A stretch of 64,000 nt of DNA from assembly GCF_014200755.1 (NCBI RefSeq), contig NZ_JACHCM010000010.1:28630-92629 (forward strand). The letters run 5' to 3'. The notes beneath the pieces are model-generated. The model saw only the letters and a list, made by a program, of their open reading frames with translations. It had not been told where the DNA came from and made no database searches. The DNA comes from Rhodanobacter sp. ANJX3 (GTDB lineage: Bacteria; Pseudomonadota; Gammaproteobacteria; Xanthomonadales; Rhodanobacteraceae). Positions 63,182 through 64,000 of the stretch are shown here, piece after piece; the first letter of the stretch is position 1; every line of letters starts with the position of its first letter. The position numbers and the translations under genes are program-made.

Positions 63182-63802
63182 TCAGTGTGCCGAGGCGGCG
63201 GGCGCTGGCGTGCCGCTGCCGAAGTCCACGGTCGGCGCGGTGGAAATGGCCTTCTCATTATCCACGCTGAAATTCGGCTTGACCTGATAGCCGAACATCT
63301 TGGCGGTAAGGTTGTTCGGAAACGTGCGGATCATCGAGTTGTAGTCGGCCACGGACTGGATGTACCGATTACGCGCCACGGTCACCCGATTCTCGGTGCC
63401 TTCCAACTGCGCCTGCAGATTCTGGAACAGGCCGTCGGCCTTCAGCTGCGGGTAGTTTTCGCTGACCACCATCAGCCGCGACAATGCACCGCCGAGCTCG
63501 CCCTGCGCGGCCTGAAACTGCTTGAGCTTTTCCGGATCGTTGATCGTGTCGGCGTCGACCTGCAGGCTGCCGACCTTGGCGCGCGCGTTGGTCACTTCGA
63601 CGAAAACCTTCTCTTCGTGCTGCGCATAGCCTTTAACCGTATTGACCAGATTCGGCACCAGGTCGGCGCGCCGCTGATACTGGTTCAGCACCTCGGACCA
63701 GGTCTTCTTGACCACCTCATCCTGCCGCTGCATGGCGTTGTAACCGCAACCGGAAAGCCCGGCGAGTATCAACAAAAGCACGAGTGCGCGCAGAATTTTC
63801 AT
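63182..63802 (-). CDS. LemA-family lipoprotein-like protein
   Basis: 206 aa from MKILRALVLLLILAGLSGC; the Cys at residue 19 in a lipobox-like LSGC suggests a lipoprotein. The helical LemA core follows: YNAMQRQDEVVKKTWSEVLN, QYQRRADLVPNLVNTVKGY, and NRYIQSVADYNSMIRTFPNN. The three genes lemA, YgcG-type TPM and short TPM are adjacent and co-directed. Function unknown; the family is widespread. Confidence 0.93.
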   Translation of the reverse strand: MKILRALVLLLILAGLSGCGYNAMQRQDEVVKKTWSEVLNQYQRRADLVPNLVNTVKGYAQHEEKVFVEVTNARAKVGSLQVDADTINDPEKLKQFQAAQGELGGALSRLMVVSENYPQLKADGLFQNLQAQLEGTENRVTVARNRYIQSVADYNSMIRTFPNNLTAKMFGYQVKPNFSVDNEKAISTAPTVDFGSGTPAPAASAH

Positions 63803-63903
63803 CGAAGATGCCCCGTTGCGGAAAGGCGACCATTGCAGCATCCCTGCCATGCGGACGCAATAAATTGCCAATAGGCACCGACGACCGCGCCAGCCTAACC
63901 CCA

Positions 63904-64000
63904 TAAGAGCCTGTTTACGATCTTTCATTGGTGATAATAGGCCGATGAAGAGAAAGCCCTACCCCAGCGATATCAGCCGAGAGAAGTTCGCGGAGATAGA
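63904..64000 (+). mobile_element. IS5-type insertion sequence, left end (cut by the window)
   Basis: A terminal-looking TAAGAGCCTGTTTACGATCT (63904-63923) precedes the transposase start at 63945. The other end is beyond the window, so neither the target duplication nor the true terminal repeat can be fixed. Its outer 20 bases resemble the right end of the inverted-repeat element near 2.2 kb (18 of 20). Confidence 0.7.
63945..64000 (+). CDS. IS5-family transposase, N terminus only
   Basis: The 18 readable codons (MKRKPYPSDISREKFAEI) match the usual start of IS5-group transposases in proteobacteria (K/R-x-YPSD-I-S/T-x-x-x-F). The DDE catalytic residues lie outside the window. Not enough sequence to name the IS. 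Confidence 0.75.
   Translation, partial: MKRKPYPSDISREKFAEI

Noticed and set aside
1..64000. CRISPR array or defence island
   Set aside because: No regularly spaced short direct repeats and no cas, restriction or toxin-antitoxin genes were seen on either strand.
1..64000. Prophage or integrase with att sites
   Set aside because: No integrase, capsid or terminase motifs; the only mobile signs are the IS5-type end and the inverted-repeat element.

Overview
The window is a dense, GC-rich bacterial chromosome segment with about 60 protein genes, many joined by 1-8 nt overlaps. Gene content and order (purEK beside a Trm112-like gene and a DUF1631-nadC pair; petABC-sspAB; miaB-phoH-ybeY-corC; pilA and pilBCD-coaE; thyA-folA-lgt) suggest a gammaproteobacterium of the order Xanthomonadales, probably Rhodanobacteraceae (Rhodanobacter/Dyella-like). 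That placement is inferred from gene families and order; no database search was made.

Layout. 1-6.5 kb: the start of a TonB-dependent receptor (cut by the window edge), a small inverted-repeat element, a two-domain acyltransferase, a MarC-type membrane protein, an SDR-grxD pair and divergent sodB. 6.5-13.5 kb: purE-purK, a Trm112-like protein without its zinc cysteines, DUF1631-nadC, DUF3301, sspA-sspB. 13.6-18.9 kb: petA-petB-petC (cytochrome bc1), a DegS-like protease and a lytic transglycosylase. 18.9-23.7 kb: an iron-uptake operon (DUF3649, PepSY reductase-like protein, DUF3325, TonB siderophore receptor) behind a strong Fur-box-like palindrome. 23.8-33 kb: miaB, a GNAT gene, phoH, ybeY, corC, a DUF4105 protein, corA and an S9 peptidase.

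33.7-53.4 kb is the accessory part: a surface-glycan island lying between the pilin gene pilA and the pilus assembly genes pilB-pilC-pilD. It holds a GT39-like membrane protein, pilA with a sigma-54-type promoter, two tandem paralogous multi-membrane TMTC-like proteins, and a six-gene overlapping operon. That operon encodes CDP-glucose formation and 4,6-dehydration, an RmlC-like epimerase, a sugar C-methyltransferase, a DegT/DnrJ/EryC1 aminotransferase and a NeuD-like acyltransferase. Next come a CmcI-like methyltransferase, a Wzx flippase, a GT2, and an oppositely oriented GT2-GT4-methyltransferase-GT4 block. Part of this island is visibly AT-richer than its surroundings. My main hypothesis is that it makes a CDP-derived, C-methylated, N-acylated amino sugar and an oligosaccharide that may decorate the pilin, or else another surface polymer.

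53.7-64 kb returns to core genes: pilB, pilC, pilD, coaE, a Nudix/TMP-synthase-like fusion, folA, thyA, lgt, two TPM-domain proteins and lemA. The right edge cuts into an IS5-type transposase gene. The outer sequence of that element nearly matches (18 of 20 bases) the end of the inverted-repeat element near 2.2 kb.
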